A DNA stretch of 17,992 nucleotides, from contig CAZELN010000020.1 of the NCBI GenBank assembly GCA_964513275.1, positions 1-17,992 on the forward strand. Direction: 5' to 3'. Source of the stretch: UBA12478 sp964513275 (GTDB lineage Bacteria; Patescibacteriota; Patescibacteriia; UBA9934; GWF2-40-263). The position numbers and the translations under genes were made by a program. Of this stretch, positions 1-7,604 are shown piece after piece; within the stretch, counting starts at the first letter, position 1; every line of letters starts with the position of its first letter. The notes beneath the pieces were generated by a model, which was not told the DNA's origin, made no database searches, and saw only the letters and a program-made list of their open reading frames with translations.

Positions 1-360
1 CCTTCCCTCATTGCTGGAGCAAAGTTCGTTGTTTTACCTCTGAAAAAAAACTCCTACTCGGGGGCAACAACCACCCTCCTTCAATGTATGGCCATGGCAA
101 AAACTGTTATCGTCAGTCAAACGGGAGCCATTGCAGACGGCTATCACCTCCGACACCGCGAAAACAGTCTCTTGGTCACTCCTGAAGACGAATTCAATCT
201 TCTCAAACAAATTCGTTTTGCCACGGAGCATCCAGAAATCTGCGAACAGATCGGGGTAGCCGCTTCTTCAACGGTGAACAAACAGTTGCAATGGAACGTG
301 TTTGTTGCCAAACTCTTCGGAGTAGTCTCAACAATCGTCCCCCCTGGCCTACCCCTATGA
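1..360 (+). CDS. GT-B fold glycosyltransferase, C-terminal part (5' end outside the window)
   Basis: Partial gene: frame 1 is open from the first base and stops at TGA 358-360, giving the last 119 residues. The sequence resembles the C-terminal Rossmann half of group-1 glycosyltransferases: a hydrophobic strand (KFVVLPL), then SGATTTLLQCMAMAKTVIVS, which matches the usual 'S-x-x-E-A-M-A-x-G-K-P-V-I' nucleotide-sugar loop, then TGAIADGY and NSLLVTPED. The usual Glu of that loop is Gln here, which occurs in some GT-B families. It would transfer a sugar from a nucleotide donor at the cytoplasmic membrane face. The stop overlaps the next start as ATGA, so the two are probably translationally coupled. 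Donor and acceptor cannot be told. I am confident of the fold class but not of the family. Confidence 0.75.
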   Translation, partial: PSLIAGAKFVVLPLKKNSYSGATTTLLQCMAMAKTVIVSQTGAIADGYHLRHRENSLLVTPEDEFNLLKQIRFATEHPEICEQIGVAASSTVNKQLQWNVFVAKLFGVVSTIVPPGLPL

Positions 361-1433
361 CCGACTGGCTCGCTCACATTCACCCACAAACGATTTCTCT
401 CCTGGAACAGTTGTCCCTAGGCAATGGAGCGTACCGTTATTCGCTTTCAGGTGATCTCTTTCCGTCGCGCAGAAAAGCGAATATTGCAGGAAGTATTTTT
501 GCTCTTAAACTCTATGCACTTCTTGGAGAAACCAATCCCCCAAAAATCCAACCAATCATCGATCGCATTCTTACGTTCCAAAAAATGGACGGAACCTTCC
601 GTGATCCATTCGTCGCCCGGAAACGTTTCGTACGTCATCTCGTATCCAGTCTCACGCATGGAGACTTTCACAACTTGGGCAGCCGAGGATATATTCGCGC
701 GGAAACGAGACAAGCTTACTCCTCCCTGCTTCTGTTTGATGTCATTCCAAAACACATCATCACCGATGTTCCAACCGTGCCTGCGGACATCCGCCGTTTT
801 CTTTCTCGTCTAGATTGGTCGCACCCATGGGGAGCCGGTAGTCACTTCAGTCACCTGATGTTTTTCCTTACGTTACTCCGTAGAGCCAAACACCTGGACG
901 AAATCTCGTTCCAGAAGGCACGGGAGGCGGCAACCACATTCATCTCCTCCCTCCAGCAAGAGGATGGGGCGTGGTATACCGGCAATCCATCACACCGCCA
1001 GAAAGTGAACGGAGCGATGAAGGTGATCTCGGGGCTTATGGTTGACCCTCTTCCGTTTGACCATCCTGATCGTCTCATCGACTTGTGTCTGTCCCAACAC
1101 GCAGACAACACAGATGACGCCTGCGACCAAATCAACCAAATACACGTGCTCCGGTACAGCGTTCGGATGTTAACCCACACATATCGAGAGGACGACATCA
1201 AGGCATTTTGCTTAAACACGCTTGAGCAATGGCGTGCATACTATCATCCAACAAGCGGGGGGTTCTCTTTTTATAAAAACCGTGCCGCGATTCGTTATTA
1301 CGGTGCGCGTGTTAATCGCGGGCTGAATGAACCAGATATCCATGGAACAGTCCTGTTTCTTTGGGGATTAAGCTTGCTCAAACATCTCGTTCCAATACGC
1401 GCCCTAGAATCCCTCACAGAAATCCTTACTTGA
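357..1433 (+). CDS. Putative (alpha/alpha) toroid protein with QW-like motifs, function unknown
   Basis: 358 aa from ATG 357, chosen because it gives an ATGA overlap with the upstream stop and has T at -1. An in-frame ATG at 291 would overlap the upstream gene by 70 bases and adds residues that look unlike the rest. The protein is helix-rich with two glycine-turn motifs resembling the QW motif (Q-x3-G-x-W/F) of terpenoid cyclase/prenyltransferase-type toroids: Q75..G79-x-F81 and Q200..G204-x-W206. A conserved-looking C-terminal block reads GGFSFYKNRA (301-310) and EPDIHGTVLFLWG (325-337). No DxDD or DDxD cyclase motif is visible and there is no signal peptide, so it is probably cytoplasmic. 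It lies between a glycosyltransferase and an ABC exporter, so a role in lipid carrier or glycan modification (for example a uronyl epimerase or lyase-like toroid) is possible. I do not recognise the family. Confidence 0.7.
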   Translation: MTDWLAHIHPQTISLLEQLSLGNGAYRYSLSGDLFPSRRKANIAGSIFALKLYALLGETNPPKIQPIIDRILTFQKMDGTFRDPFVARKRFVRHLVSSLTHGDFHNLGSRGYIRAETRQAYSSLLLFDVIPKHIITDVPTVPADIRRFLSRLDWSHPWGAGSHFSHLMFFLTLLRRAKHLDEISFQKAREAATTFISSLQQEDGAWYTGNPSHRQKVNGAMKVISGLMVDPLPFDHPDRLIDLCLSQHADNTDDACDQINQIHVLRYSVRMLTHTYREDDIKAFCLNTLEQWRAYYHPTSGGFSFYKNRAAIRYYGARVNRGLNEPDIHGTVLFLWGLSLLKHLVPIRALESLTEILT

Positions 1434-1437
1434 CCGT

Positions 1438-3216
1438 ATGAAACCATCTGCTCTCCCCCATCTCATCCGCGTTATCCTGGCTGGATTCAGCCGTTACAAA
1501 AAGAAACTCGCCGTCCTGATCCTCCTGGGAATTTTTGGAGCCCTTTTGGAAGGAATTGGAATTAATGCATTAATTCCTCTTTTGGGGATCGTCCTTCAGG
1601 ACGCCTCCATTCAGACCAATGTCATCACAAAAAGTATCACCGACTTTTTTTCACTGCTTCACATCGGCCTGACCGTAAAAAATCTCTTCCTCTTTATCGC
1701 GACCCTCTTCGTCCTTAAGGCGGGTCTACTCCTGCTGTTTCAATACATCAACGCCAGAATCACCTCAGCATATGAATACACAGAACGTTCTACCCTCTTT
1801 AAAAAACTCTTTCAGACCGATTGGCTCTTCCTCGCCCATCAAAAAATAGGGTACATCGACCAAGTCATGACATCAGACATTGCCAGTTCAACTGCCCTTC
1901 TCAAGAACTCCAGTAATGTCATTTTGGCTGCCACGAACCTGATTATCTATTCAGTAATCGCCCTGAGCATCTCCTGGTCCGTAACACTAACTGCCCTCAT
2001 TGGAGGGGCCATCTTTTTCCTTGCGTTCAAACCGATTTATCGAAAAACAGCCACGGTCTCACGAGCATTCGCAGAAAATAACAAGCGGATCGCCCACATG
2101 ATTAATCAGACGCTGATTGGAATAAAGTCATTCAAAACACGTGCGACATCCTCCCTGGTCATCGACTCCTCGAATCAGATCTTCTCCACACTCAAAACCG
2201 CCCGAATTAAGTTGTTCGTCTATACAGGACTCGGGACGATTTTCTCCCAGCCGGCTATTGTCATTTTTGTCTTGATCATCTTTGCCGTCGTCTATAAATT
2301 GCCAAACTTCCAGTTCAGCGCGTTCGCCGTCACCATGTTTCTGATCCACCAAATTTTTAAAAACATCGAATCCATACAAGACAAGGTTCAAAGAATCAGC
2401 GATCAAGTTCCACATCTAGAGAGCAGTCTCTATTATCGAACCTTGGCTGAAACGCACAAAGAACATCTGTCTGGTCAAAACCCATTTTTCTTCCAGAAGG
2501 AACTCACCTGCCAGAATCTTCGTTTCAACTACTCAGAAGAAAAACAAGTCCTTTTGGATGTCTCCTTTCACGTCAAAAAAGGAGAAGCCCTTGGGATCAT
2601 TGGACCATCTGGGTCTGGAAAGACAACCCTCGTTGACTTGCTTCTACGACTCATTGCCCCACAGGCTGGTGAGATTCTCATCGACCAACAGCCTATTCAG
2701 GAGATCGATATAAATCAATGGAGAAAAAAAGTCGCTTATGTGCCACAGGACCTGTTTCTCGTCCGTGGAACCATCCGGCAAAACATTCGATTCTATGATG
2801 AAACCATAAGCGACGAAGAGGTGGCATGGGCCACGACCCTTGCCCATGTCGATGAGTTCGTTCAAACCCTGCGAAATGGTCTGGATACAGAGATTGGAGA
2901 ATTTGGGGTTGGCCTCTCAACCGGTCAGAGACAACGAATCGTCTTGGCCCGTGCCCTCGCTCGTCGACCCGATCTTCTCATTCTGGACGAAGCAACAAGC
3001 GCCCTTGATAACGCCTCTGAAAAACGAATCCATGAAACCATCCGCTCTCTCAAAGGTACGATTACGACTATCATGATTACGCATCGTCTTTCCTTATTAA
3101 GCACGGCGGATCGAGTCTTGGCCATGGCGGACGGACGAATCGTAGAAGAAGGGACTCCTCAGGAGCTCCGTCAGAATCCAAACTCTTATTTTGCCCGTAT
3201 GAGTGCTTTAGAATAA
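1438..3216 (+). CDS. ABC transporter, fused membrane and ATPase domains (MsbA/PglK type)
   Basis: 592 aa, the normal size for a half-transporter of the lipid/oligosaccharide exporter group. Residues about 20-315 form the membrane domain, with clear hydrophobic helices near 24-52, 83-101, 160-180, 190-200 and 265-290. The ATPase domain (about 355-592) has every hallmark: Walker A GPSGSGKTT (389-397, K395), a Q-loop VPQD, signature LSTGQ (493-497), Walker B LLILDE with catalytic E518, and switch His549 in ITHR. It should work as a homodimer. By context it most likely flips a lipid-linked glycan across the membrane, as PglK and Wzm/Wzt-type systems do. It starts 4 bases after the upstream stop. 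Function as a glycan flippase is inferred from the neighbours; multidrug or lipid export cannot be excluded. Confidence 0.9.
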   Translation: MKPSALPHLIRVILAGFSRYKKKLAVLILLGIFGALLEGIGINALIPLLGIVLQDASIQTNVITKSITDFFSLLHIGLTVKNLFLFIATLFVLKAGLLLLFQYINARITSAYEYTERSTLFKKLFQTDWLFLAHQKIGYIDQVMTSDIASSTALLKNSSNVILAATNLIIYSVIALSISWSVTLTALIGGAIFFLAFKPIYRKTATVSRAFAENNKRIAHMINQTLIGIKSFKTRATSSLVIDSSNQIFSTLKTARIKLFVYTGLGTIFSQPAIVIFVLIIFAVVYKLPNFQFSAFAVTMFLIHQIFKNIESIQDKVQRISDQVPHLESSLYYRTLAETHKEHLSGQNPFFFQKELTCQNLRFNYSEEKQVLLDVSFHVKKGEALGIIGPSGSGKTTLVDLLLRLIAPQAGEILIDQQPIQEIDINQWRKKVAYVPQDLFLVRGTIRQNIRFYDETISDEEVAWATTLAHVDEFVQTLRNGLDTEIGEFGVGLSTGQRQRIVLARALARRPDLLILDEATSALDNASEKRIHETIRSLKGTITTIMITHRLSLLSTADRVLAMADGRIVEEGTPQELRQNPNSYFARMSALE

Positions 3217-3229
3217 TCCTGAAAATTCT

Positions 3230-3258
3230 TTGACCTCAGCAGAGCATTATGGCAAGAT
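3230..3258 (+). promoter_or_regulatory. Candidate promoter ahead of the dehydrogenase/AroE/DAHPS block
   Basis: TTGACC (3230-3235) is followed after 17 bases by CAAGAT (3253-3258). The -35 is good (5 of 6); the -10 is weak (3 of 6, with A2 and T6 kept). It lies in the 66-base gap between the ABC gene and the Gfo/Idh gene, the widest gap in the left half of the window, and would give a leader of about 18 bases. A separate transcript for the sugar block would make sense, but the -10 is poor. Confidence 0.3.
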
Positions 3259-3282
3259 GACCCTGCTTTTTAATTGAAAACT

Positions 3283-4344
3283 ATGCAACGTTTGGCTCTC
3301 ATTGGATGCGGTCGGGTCGCCAACCACATCGCTCAATTTCTAGAAAAAGGAATGGCAGGAGTACAGGTTATCTCCACCTGTGACCAGGTAAAAGAAAGGG
3401 CGGACGCGATGGCCCAACGTCTTGGGGCAACTGCTGTGTACGACCTCAACGAAGTGCTCCAGAACCCTGATGTTGATGTGGTTCTCATCCTGACAGAATC
3501 AGGAAAACATGGGGCTCATGCACGTGCCGCTCTGAACGCCGACAAACACGTAATCGTAGAAAAACCCATTGGCTTACTCCCCCAAGAGGTCGAAGAGAAC
3601 ATCGCCTTGGCGGCACAAAAGGGATTAATGTACGCCGCGATCAAGCAGAATCGATTCAACCCCGCCATCGCCCACCTTAAACAGATTGTCGACTCTGGTC
3701 GCTTTGGAAAACAGGTCTTGGGAAGTGTGCGTGTCATCTGGTGTCGATACCAAGATTATTATGAAGATGGGTGGCATGGAACTTGGGAGATGGATGGTGG
3801 AGTGATCAGCCAACAAGCTATCCATCATATCGATGCGCTCCAATGGATTTGTGGGCCCATCAAAGAGGTAGTGAGTGCACAACAAAATGCGCTCAACCGA
3901 CTTGAAGCAGAGGACACGACCGTTGCACTTGTTCGATTTGAACACGGTGGACTCGGCACGATTGAGGTCACAACCGCCGCTCGGCCGGAAGACAAGGAAG
4001 CATCTCTTTCCATCGTAGGGGAACATGGGTCTGCCCAAATTAGTGGCGTCGCGCTCAACACTATTGTCCAGTGGGCATTCACACAAACACAGACTGATGA
4101 CGCAGACGTCTCAAACAAATATTCACAAGTTGTTCCTAACGGATACGGTCTTTCACATGGTCCATTGCTCCAAGAAACATTTGATCGACTCAATGCTGGA
4201 CGTGTCGATCCCCCCGTCCCACCCGCAGATGCATTGGCAAGCGTTCGTATCGTCCATGCACTGTATAAGAGTGCAGAAGATCACGCATGGATGAATGTGG
4301 ATAAACACACTCGCTCGGCTCGCTTAGGAAAACCCTCTGTCTAA
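3283..4344 (+). CDS. Gfo/Idh/MocA family NAD(P)-dependent sugar dehydrogenase
   Basis: 353 aa from ATG 3283. A TTG three codons upstream (3274) is possible, but ATG puts the Rossmann strand directly at the N-terminus and has T at -1. Visible marks: nucleotide-binding GCGRVA (8-13), the family EKP motif (E93-K94-P95, lysine catalytic), and the substrate-site block MDGGVISQQAIHHID with probable catalytic His181 and Asp184. The C-terminal half is the usual alpha/beta substrate domain. The block WHGTWEMDGG resembles nucleotide-sugar or uronate dehydrogenases of the WlbA/WbpB type, but the substrate is not certain. It sits 3 bases ahead of an AroE-like gene and begins a block ending in a CMP-sugar synthetase, so it probably oxidises or reduces an intermediate of an activated sugar acid. 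Cytoplasmic. Confidence 0.88.
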   Translation: MQRLALIGCGRVANHIAQFLEKGMAGVQVISTCDQVKERADAMAQRLGATAVYDLNEVLQNPDVDVVLILTESGKHGAHARAALNADKHVIVEKPIGLLPQEVEENIALAAQKGLMYAAIKQNRFNPAIAHLKQIVDSGRFGKQVLGSVRVIWCRYQDYYEDGWHGTWEMDGGVISQQAIHHIDALQWICGPIKEVVSAQQNALNRLEAEDTTVALVRFEHGGLGTIEVTTAARPEDKEASLSIVGEHGSAQISGVALNTIVQWAFTQTQTDDADVSNKYSQVVPNGYGLSHGPLLQETFDRLNAGRVDPPVPPADALASVRIVHALYKSAEDHAWMNVDKHTRSARLGKPSV

Positions 4345-4347
4345 TCT

Positions 4348-5262
4348 ATGACTCAGGCAACACTCGTACGTGTAGGGAATCGAGAAGCACTCGACCTAAA
4401 TACCACCACATTCTTTGCAGCCATCTTGGGAGCACATCCTTCCAGAGGCGCTCGATCTCCCCTTCTGTGGAACGCTGCATTCCAGGGACTCGGAATCTCG
4501 GCCAAGATGCACGCAATGGATGTTGCCACTGAATATCTCCACGAAGTCGTTGAGGAACTCAAAAACGACCCCAGATTTATCGGAGGGGCAGTAACCACAC
4601 CTCACAAACAGATGGTAAGTGCTTTTTTGGACGAGGTTGAAGAAGAAGCTCGATTGATTGGTGCTGTGAATGCCCTCTACCGCCGAGACGGGAAGCTTGT
4701 GGGTACAAATACGGATGGGGCGGCCGCACGAGAGAGCCTCGAATCCCATGCCGGACCGATCGCAGGAAAAACTGTTCTCCTGGTGGGCCTCGGTGGAGCT
4801 GGGCAAGCCGTCGGCGTCTATCTCGCGCGGGCCATTGGCTCACAAGGAAAACTTCTCATCGCCAATCGGACGTTGGATACCGCTAGGGCGTTCCAACAAA
4901 AAGTGGAATTGCTTTGTCCAACAATCGTCGTTGCCTGGCCGATCACTTCAGAAGCCATTACCCATGCCGATATCATCGTGAACGCCACGACGTTGGGTTT
5001 CAACGGATCCGGACAAGAAGATGAGTTGCCGATCGATATTGGAGTCCTGGACTCCTTGCGCCCGACCAGTTTCGTCTTTGATGTCATCTACCAGCCTCTG
5101 GAAACTCCTCTCCTGCGTTTCGCCCGTGAACACGGAGCACGCACGCTCAACGGAAAAGAGATGAATCTCAAACAAGCCGTTATCGCCTTTGAAAAAGCGG
5201 CCTCAGGGATGGGGAACCCAGTTCCACAGACCTCCGTAAAAACTATCATGTCATCTGTCTAA
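4348..5262 (+). CDS. Shikimate-dehydrogenase-like protein (AroE family, altered substrate site)
   Basis: 304 aa, slightly longer than typical AroE (about 270-290). Family marks are in order: VTTPHK (82-87, catalytic Lys87), GAVNAL with Asn108, NTDG (121-124, catalytic Asp123), dinucleotide loop GLGGAGQA (147-154), NRT after the second strand (fits NADP), NATTLGFNG (212-220), and Q276 in the C-terminal MNLKQA block. The N-terminal shikimate carboxylate site, normally HSLSPxxHN, reads GARSPLLWN (34-42): the first Ser is Ala35, His is Gly34 and the HN histidine is Trp41. Canonical AroE reduces 3-dehydroshikimate with NADPH. The kept catalytic pair and changed binding site suggest a related dehydrogenase acting on another hydroxy-keto acid. 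It lies between a Gfo/Idh dehydrogenase and a DAHP-synthase-like gene; no aroB, aroD or aroK is in the window. Confidence 0.85.
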   Translation: MTQATLVRVGNREALDLNTTTFFAAILGAHPSRGARSPLLWNAAFQGLGISAKMHAMDVATEYLHEVVEELKNDPRFIGGAVTTPHKQMVSAFLDEVEEEARLIGAVNALYRRDGKLVGTNTDGAAARESLESHAGPIAGKTVLLVGLGGAGQAVGVYLARAIGSQGKLLIANRTLDTARAFQQKVELLCPTIVVAWPITSEAITHADIIVNATTLGFNGSGQEDELPIDIGVLDSLRPTSFVFDVIYQPLETPLLRFAREHGARTLNGKEMNLKQAVIAFEKAASGMGNPVPQTSVKTIMSSV

Positions 5263-5271
5263 CCACATGCT

Positions 5272-6198
5272 ATGAAGGACATCAGCGAAAAAGATCTTCA
5301 AAATAATATCCCTCTCGCGAGTGCTCCGGGACCCAAACATCCTGTGATTGTGGGGAACACACAGGTCGGCGGAGAGACACTCACGATCATGGCCGGACCG
5401 TGCACGGTCGAAAGTCGCGAACAGGTGTTCGCCATCGCCAGGGCCGTAAAAGACGCGGGAGCGACCATTCTCCGTGGTGGCGTATTCAAACCTCTCACCT
5501 TTCCCTATGGCGATCCGCTCCTTCTTGCCGACGCCGGAAGCGGCGGTGAAGATCTTCCCCGCACGCATATGCTTTCCAAAAAGGAAGTGCTCGAGCGCGC
5601 GGAGCCTCGATTTGCCTATTTTGCGGAGGCAGGAAAATCCGTGGGACTTCCGATCGTTTCAGAACCTACCATTGCCGCCGCGATCGACCTGATGGAGCCG
5701 TATGTTGACATGTACCAAGTTGGCTATCGATCGATGTTTAACATGGACTTGCTCTACCGTCTGTGTCACACCTCCAAACCCGTGCTCTTAAAACGCCATG
5801 CCGGTGAATCTATTCGAAGTCTCTTGGGGGTGGTGGAACATTTTTACGCTCGAGGAAAAACTAATATCGTCGTGTGTGAACGCGGGGTGGCCGTTCCTCA
5901 TACACACAACACTGCCTCACGTGCCATCTTGGACATCCAGGCGATTGTCGCACTCAATGAATACGCGCCGACGATTCCCGTCATTGCCGACCCAAGCCAC
6001 TCCACGTTTAAACGTTCCTATGTGAACGCCATGAGCCGCGCGGCGATTGCTGGGGGTGCCGACGGACTTCTGATCGACGTTCATCCTACCCCTGAAGGGG
6101 CGTGGGTAGATCCGCTCCAGGCCCTGAATTTTGAAGCATTCAACGGGCTCATGAAGGATGTACGATCTATCGCACCAGCCGTTGGCAGGACGCTATGA
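5272..6198 (+). CDS. DAHP-synthase-like PEP aldolase (type I beta fold, divergent acceptor site)
   Basis: 308 aa. It matches the type I DAHP synthase/KDO8P synthase superfamily: GPCTVES (42-48), RGGVFKP (68-74), GYRSM (151-155), LKRH (173-176), CERG (202-205), DPSH (240-243), DVHPTPEGAWVD (269-280). Expected metal ligands are present as Cys44, His243, Asp269 (usually Glu) and Asp280. PEP-site basic residues R68, K73, R153, K174 and R204 are kept. The KPRT segment that binds the phosphate of erythrose-4-phosphate reads KPLT (73-76), and GAR reads GYR. There is also extra sequence after position 80 where type I beta enzymes have a short loop. The family condenses PEP with an aldehyde to a 3-deoxy-2-ulosonate. 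The changes point to an aldehyde other than erythrose-4-phosphate, possibly unphosphorylated. No ACT or chorismate-mutase regulatory domain is seen. Its TGA overlaps the next ATG (ATGA). Confidence 0.85.
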   Translation: MKDISEKDLQNNIPLASAPGPKHPVIVGNTQVGGETLTIMAGPCTVESREQVFAIARAVKDAGATILRGGVFKPLTFPYGDPLLLADAGSGGEDLPRTHMLSKKEVLERAEPRFAYFAEAGKSVGLPIVSEPTIAAAIDLMEPYVDMYQVGYRSMFNMDLLYRLCHTSKPVLLKRHAGESIRSLLGVVEHFYARGKTNIVVCERGVAVPHTHNTASRAILDIQAIVALNEYAPTIPVIADPSHSTFKRSYVNAMSRAAIAGGADGLLIDVHPTPEGAWVDPLQALNFEAFNGLMKDVRSIAPAVGRTL

Positions 6199-7604
6199 CC
6201 CAACCGCTCGTCTCTATCATTATCCGAACCAAGAACGAGGAGGCTTGGATCGGACGTACCCTCAGCGCCATCGAAACCCAGACCTATCAGAATCGTGAAG
6301 TGATTGTGGTTGATACGGGATCGACGGATCGCACACGTGAAATTGCAAAAAAATTCCTCTGCAAAATTATCTCCCACGAGGTCTCGCCATACTGTCCTGG
6401 GCAAGCTCTAAACGCCGGCATCCGTGCCTCACAAGGGTCTTTATTGGTTCTGTTGTCTGCCCATGCGGTTCCAGCGGATTCCACATGGCTCGAACAACTT
6501 GTCACCACCCTTATACAGGACACCCAAGTCGCCGGGGTCTATGGCCGCCAACTTCCTCTCCCAGAGTCTTCCCCGTTTGATAAACGCGATCTCCTCATTA
6601 CGTTCGGGCCAGAGAAAAAAATCCAGCGGAAGGATAACTTTTTCCATAATGCAAACTCCATCATCCGCCGCGATGTCTGGGAGCATACCCCGTTTGACGA
6701 GACCGCAACCAATATTGAAGATCGGCTATGGACGAAAGCCGTACAAGAACGTGGGTTCATTGTCGTGTACGAACCAGAAGCACGTGTGTACCACCATCAC
6801 GGAATTCATCAATACGGAAATATTAGCCGATGTGAAACGACGGTCAGAATTTTAGAACAACTGGAACCCTCTCTCGTCTCCGTCCAAGACGTAGACCGGC
6901 ACCTTGCTTGTGATGGCGCGCAACAGATCCTCACCATCCTTCCATTGAGTGACGAAGATACTGAGCTCTTACTCGAAACTCCCTACGGGTCAGATCAGTC
7001 GTTCTTGGACCATGTGCTACACGAAATCGCGCGGGCGACTCTCATTTGTCGTGTCGTTATCGCAAGCAAACATCCGGTCGCCCTTGAACGAGCCCGTGTT
7101 CACGGATTCAGAACCTTTTTCTATTTGACCCCGGAGTTTAACGGTCCAGTCGCGTCCTTAGAGGACGTGCTCCGTGCGACGCTCACGCACGAGGAGACCT
7201 CAGAAGGATTTATCCCTTCACATGTCCTCTTCCTAAAAGGAACCCACGTATTCCGGACCGCAGAGCTCATGGACGCTCTTGTAAAAAAGGCTCTCATTGA
7301 AAAGGAGGATTCTGTTTTTGTTGCCAAGAAAGAGTATCGAGCCCTGTGGGCCTTAGAAGATGGAATCTTTGTTCGTAAGGACAGCGGCTTTGTGAAACAC
7401 GCACAGAAAGATCCACTTTGGATGGGATACACGGGTCTGGGTTGCATCACGAAGACCACCTTCATTCATGCCGGCGCCCGACTGGGTGAATCCATCGCGG
7501 TCGTCCCATTGGATCATGCGCTCGCCTTTTTGGACATCCAAGAAGTCACACAACGCGAAATGGCTAAACAGTTGTTCCTCAAACGTCACGAGATCGGCCT
7601 ATGA
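6195..7604 (+). CDS. GT2 glycosyltransferase fused to a degenerate CMP-sugar-synthetase-like domain
   Basis: 469 aa in two parts. Residues about 1-220 are a GT-A family 2 transferase: VSIIIRTKNEE (6-16), VVDTGSTDRT (38-47), and LLSAHAVP (86-93) where most GT2 enzymes have the DxD strand; this SAH variant occurs in one GT2 subgroup. NIEDRLW (173-179) matches the usual 'ED' acceptor-side acidic motif. Residues about 244-462 run parallel to the NeuA-like protein encoded just downstream: ILTILP, CRVVIASKHPVALERARVHG, SLEDVL, HVLFLKGTHVFR, FLDIQEVTQREMAKQL. The catalytic P-A-R-G-G-S-K-G loop is absent (LSDEDTE instead), so this half should not make CMP-sugar. It may bind CMP-sugar or pair with the active synthetase. 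ATGA overlaps at both ends suggest tight coupling with both neighbours. Confidence 0.85.
   Translation: MTQPLVSIIIRTKNEEAWIGRTLSAIETQTYQNREVIVVDTGSTDRTREIAKKFLCKIISHEVSPYCPGQALNAGIRASQGSLLVLLSAHAVPADSTWLEQLVTTLIQDTQVAGVYGRQLPLPESSPFDKRDLLITFGPEKKIQRKDNFFHNANSIIRRDVWEHTPFDETATNIEDRLWTKAVQERGFIVVYEPEARVYHHHGIHQYGNISRCETTVRILEQLEPSLVSVQDVDRHLACDGAQQILTILPLSDEDTELLLETPYGSDQSFLDHVLHEIARATLICRVVIASKHPVALERARVHGFRTFFYLTPEFNGPVASLEDVLRATLTHEETSEGFIPSHVLFLKGTHVFRTAELMDALVKKALIEKEDSVFVAKKEYRALWALEDGIFVRKDSGFVKHAQKDPLWMGYTGLGCITKTTFIHAGARLGESIAVVPLDHALAFLDIQEVTQREMAKQLFLKRHEIGL

Noticed and set aside
291..356. Upstream ATG at 291 for the toroid protein
   Set aside because: It would overlap the glycosyltransferase by 70 bases and adds an unrelated Arg/Pro-rich stretch; ATG 357 gives the ATGA overlap and -1 T seen elsewhere.
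5272..6198. Reading the PEP aldolase as KDO8P synthase (kdsA) or NeuB
   Set aside because: The K-A-N-R-S-S motif of KdsA and the SAF domain and motifs of NeuB are absent; RGG-x-F-K-P, CERG and DPSH fit the type I beta DAHP synthase group.
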